This document shows, piece by piece, positions 48,464 through 50,053 of a stretch of DNA of 50,053 nt (position 1 is the first letter of the stretch; the number at the start of each line of letters is the position of its first letter). Location of the stretch: assembly GCA_035063765.1 (NCBI GenBank), contig JAPSFT010000026.1:1-50053 (forward strand). The letters run 5' to 3'. The position numbers and the translations under genes were made by a program. The notes beneath the pieces are model-generated. The model did no database searches, was not told the DNA's origin, and worked only from the letters and a program-made list of their open reading frames with translations. The stretch comes from Deltaproteobacteria bacterium (lineage in GTDB: Bacteria > Myxococcota_A > UBA9160 > PR03).

Positions 48464-50053
48464 CTAGCCCTCCAGGATCGAGCGTCCCATCGCGATCTCG
48501 GCTGCGATCTCGTCGATCCGCGACGGCTCCGCCACGGCGCCCTCGACCCGGAAGCGCGCCACGTGATCCCCGTCGGCCAGGGGCTTCACCCACGCGAACT
48601 TCTCGGCAAGGTGCTCGACCATCGCGGCCAGGTCGAAGGAGCGGCGGCTCGCGCCCTCGTCCGAGCCGAGCGCGAAGACCTCGCCGCCCTCGCTCCAGGC
48701 CACCGACAGCGCCGCGGCGTAGCGCTCGCGCACGATGCGCGCGGCAAGCTGCAGATCGAGCTCGGGCGGCACCGGTACGCGCACCATGGCGTAGCCGCCG
48801 AAGTGCGCGAGCCGGAAGTCGCGCGTCGCCGCCCACTCGGCCTCGGCCGGGAGCGGCGGCTCCGTCGCGCGCGAGGCCTCGCGCGTCAGGTCCGACGGCC
48901 GCCCGCCGACCAGGGCCTCGAGCTCGGCGCGCCGCTCGCCGCTCTTGCCGGCGAGCTCGCCGAGCCGCCACCACCACAGCCGCCCCCAGCGCTCCCAGTC
49001 GTGGCGCGTGAAGCGGCCCGCCAGCAGGTCCACGAGCTTGTCCGAGAAGCGGCTGCGCCGCTCGCAGGTGGCGAGCACGAGCGGCAGCACGCTGCCCGCC
49101 CCGGGTTCCACGTGCACCGCCTCGGTCCCGATCGCCGCGCGCAGCCGCTCGAGATCCTCGGGCGGCCAGGCATGGTGATCGAACCAGGTGAGGCGGTCCC
49201 GGTAGAGCGACGCGGCCTGGAGGGTGTCGCGAGCCGGCGAGGCCGTGAAGCCGATCACACAGATCGGCGTGTCCTCGCGCAGATCGGTCGCCACACCGCG
49301 GAAGAAGGTCATCAGGTCGGCCTGCGGGTAGACCCAGATCCCCTCGACCAGCCGCGTCTCGCGCGCCAGCAGCACGGCCGCGCCGATCGACTCGCGGTCG
49401 GCGTGGGCGAGGAAGGCGGCGCGCCGGCGCGGCGGGCGCGGGGGCGCCACCACCTCGGGCTCGACCTTGGCGATGCGCGCGCGCCGGCGAGCCTCGCGCT
49501 CCTGGCGCAGGCGGGCGTCCTCGGGCGATTCCTCCTCGTCCTCCTCGTCCTCGAAGCCCGGCTCGGGAGGCGTCTCCTCGACCTCCGCCACCTCGGGTAC
49601 CTCGGCGAGGGTGACGAGCTCCTCGTCCTCGAGGTCCTCGTCGTCGTCGCTCTCGGGCTCCGGGCGCGCGGGCTCGGGCGCCGGGCCGGCCCGCCTCTCG
49701 CGCGGCCGCTCCGGCTCGCGGTCACGCTCGCGACCGCGCCCGCGCCGCCGCCGCCGGCCGCCCCGCTCGTCGCGTTCCTCGCGTTCGTCGCGTTCGCTGG
49801 CGCCTGGCTCCACCGCGTCCCGACTCCCGGCGAGCGCGGGCTCGGACTCGGCGTCCTCGCGCTCGTCGGCCTCCGGCCCGGGTGCACCCTCGCCCGCCCG
49901 GCCGCCGCGCCCGCGCCCGCGCCGGCGCCCGCGCCGGCGCCCCCGGCGCGGGCCGCTGCGGTCGCCGGCCTCCTCGCCTTCGCCGGCGAGGTCGAAGAGC
50001 GACACCTCCTCGAAGCGGCGGCGCGGGCCGATCTCCTCGTCCCCGGCGGCCGC
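48464..50053 (-). CDS. Long charged low-complexity protein with DHH-like phosphoesterase domain (partial)
   Basis: The reading frame is open to the window edge. A GTG at 50005 exists, but the codons before it continue as protein-like sequence (GDEEIGPRRRFEE), so the gene probably starts outside. The N-terminal about 180 residues are blocks of Arg/Gly and Asp/Glu repeats, of the kind seen in RNA-binding RG/RE regions. The following about 330 residues contain FLAHADRESIGAAVLLAR, resembling DHH motif I (H.D.D.igaa) with changed acids, VIGFTASPARD, and TWFDHHAWPPEDL, a DHH motif. An NrnA/RecJ-like single-strand nuclease or 3'-phosphatase ancestry is suggested; loss of some acidic ligands leaves activity open. 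Six bases upstream of queE. Confidence 0.65.
   Translation of the reverse strand, partial: AAAGDEEIGPRRRFEEVSLFDLAGEGEEAGDRSGPRRGRRRGRRRGRGRGGRAGEGAPGPEADEREDAESEPALAGSRDAVEPGASERDEREERDERGGRRRRRGRGRERDREPERPRERRAGPAPEPARPEPESDDDEDLEDEELVTLAEVPEVAEVEETPPEPGFEDEEDEEESPEDARLRQEREARRRARIAKVEPEVVAPPRPPRRRAAFLAHADRESIGAAVLLARETRLVEGIWVYPQADLMTFFRGVATDLREDTPICVIGFTASPARDTLQAASLYRDRLTWFDHHAWPPEDLERLRAAIGTEAVHVEPGAGSVLPLVLATCERRSRFSDKLVDLLAGRFTRHDWERWGRLWWWRLGELAGKSGERRAELEALVGGRPSDLTREASRATEPPLPAEAEWAATRDFRLAHFGGYAMVRVPVPPELDLQLAARIVRERYAAALSVAWSEGGEVFALGSDEGASRRSFDLAAMVEHLAEKFAWVKPLADGDHVARFRVEGAVAEPSRIDEIAAEIAMGRSILEG

Noticed and set aside
1-50053. CRISPR array, tRNA, rRNA, IS element or prophage
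   Set aside because: No regular spacer-repeat array, cloverleaf or rRNA sequence, transposase or phage gene was recognised. The only recombinase, at 16029-16997, is a housekeeping Xer type in a conserved gene order.

Overview
The window is about 50 kb of very GC-rich, densely packed bacterial chromosome carrying core genes. I see no phage, insertion sequence, CRISPR array, tRNA or rRNA, and no gene-free stretch longer than about 300 bases. Gene content (LapA/LapB, GmhB, PlsX, IHF-beta, six-domain ribosomal protein S1, GlnD, PheA-HisC-TyrA order) points to a Gram-negative, LPS-making bacterium. The high GC and the odd accessory families (DxDGDG-repeat lipoprotein, FIST protein, luciferase-like oxidoreductase, CoA-transferase, DUF6285-like protein with a phosphotransferase) suggest a deltaproteobacterial-type lineage such as Myxococcota or Binatota. 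That placement is inference, not proof.

Layout. 1-12.1 kb is a mixed set: the C-terminus of AhcY; a luciferase-like oxidoreductase; a MATE exporter coupled to a CobW GTPase; a divergent CoA-transferase/enoyl-CoA hydratase pair; a FIST-domain sensor divergent from an MFS transporter; an SRAP (YedK) protein coupled to a six-cysteine small protein; a lipoprotein with seven DxDGDG-like repeats followed by a CAP-domain protein; and a secreted hypothetical. 12.1-30.4 kb is one long minus-strand block of 15 housekeeping genes. In transcription order it runs pheA-hisC-tyrA-rpsA-ihfB-lapA-lapB-mutS-amidase-glnD-xerD-cca-scpA-scpB-rluB, with a good sigma-70 type promoter ahead of pheA. The aroA and cmk genes usually found between tyrA and rpsA are absent.

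30.6-37.2 kb on the plus strand holds an active-site-intact diguanylate cyclase, coaE, an aminoglycoside-phosphotransferase-like protein with two partners of unknown function, and a secreted DUF1254/DUF1214 protein. 37.2-41.8 kb holds a P-loop/dCMP-deaminase fusion coupled to a HAD hydrolase, a sugar-nucleotide reductase, PrmA and a lipoprotein aminopeptidase. 41.9-47.7 kb is a tightly coupled plus-strand run: MoxR ATPase, DUF58, transglutaminase, PlsX, GmhB. The window ends with queE and a long charged protein with a DHH-like domain that runs off the edge.

Two general features stand out. First, at least seven genes lack a Shine-Dalgarno but carry a TANNNT hexamer 7-10 nt before the start codon, which suggests leaderless transcription and resolves several start codons. 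Second, genes overlap by 4 nt (ATGA/GTGA/TTGA) eleven times, and several convergent pairs end inside palindromes. The most interesting single protein is the P-loop plus deoxycytidylate deaminase fusion at 37244-38251: its architecture matches fungal Dcd1 and resembles anti-phage dCTP-deaminase proteins.
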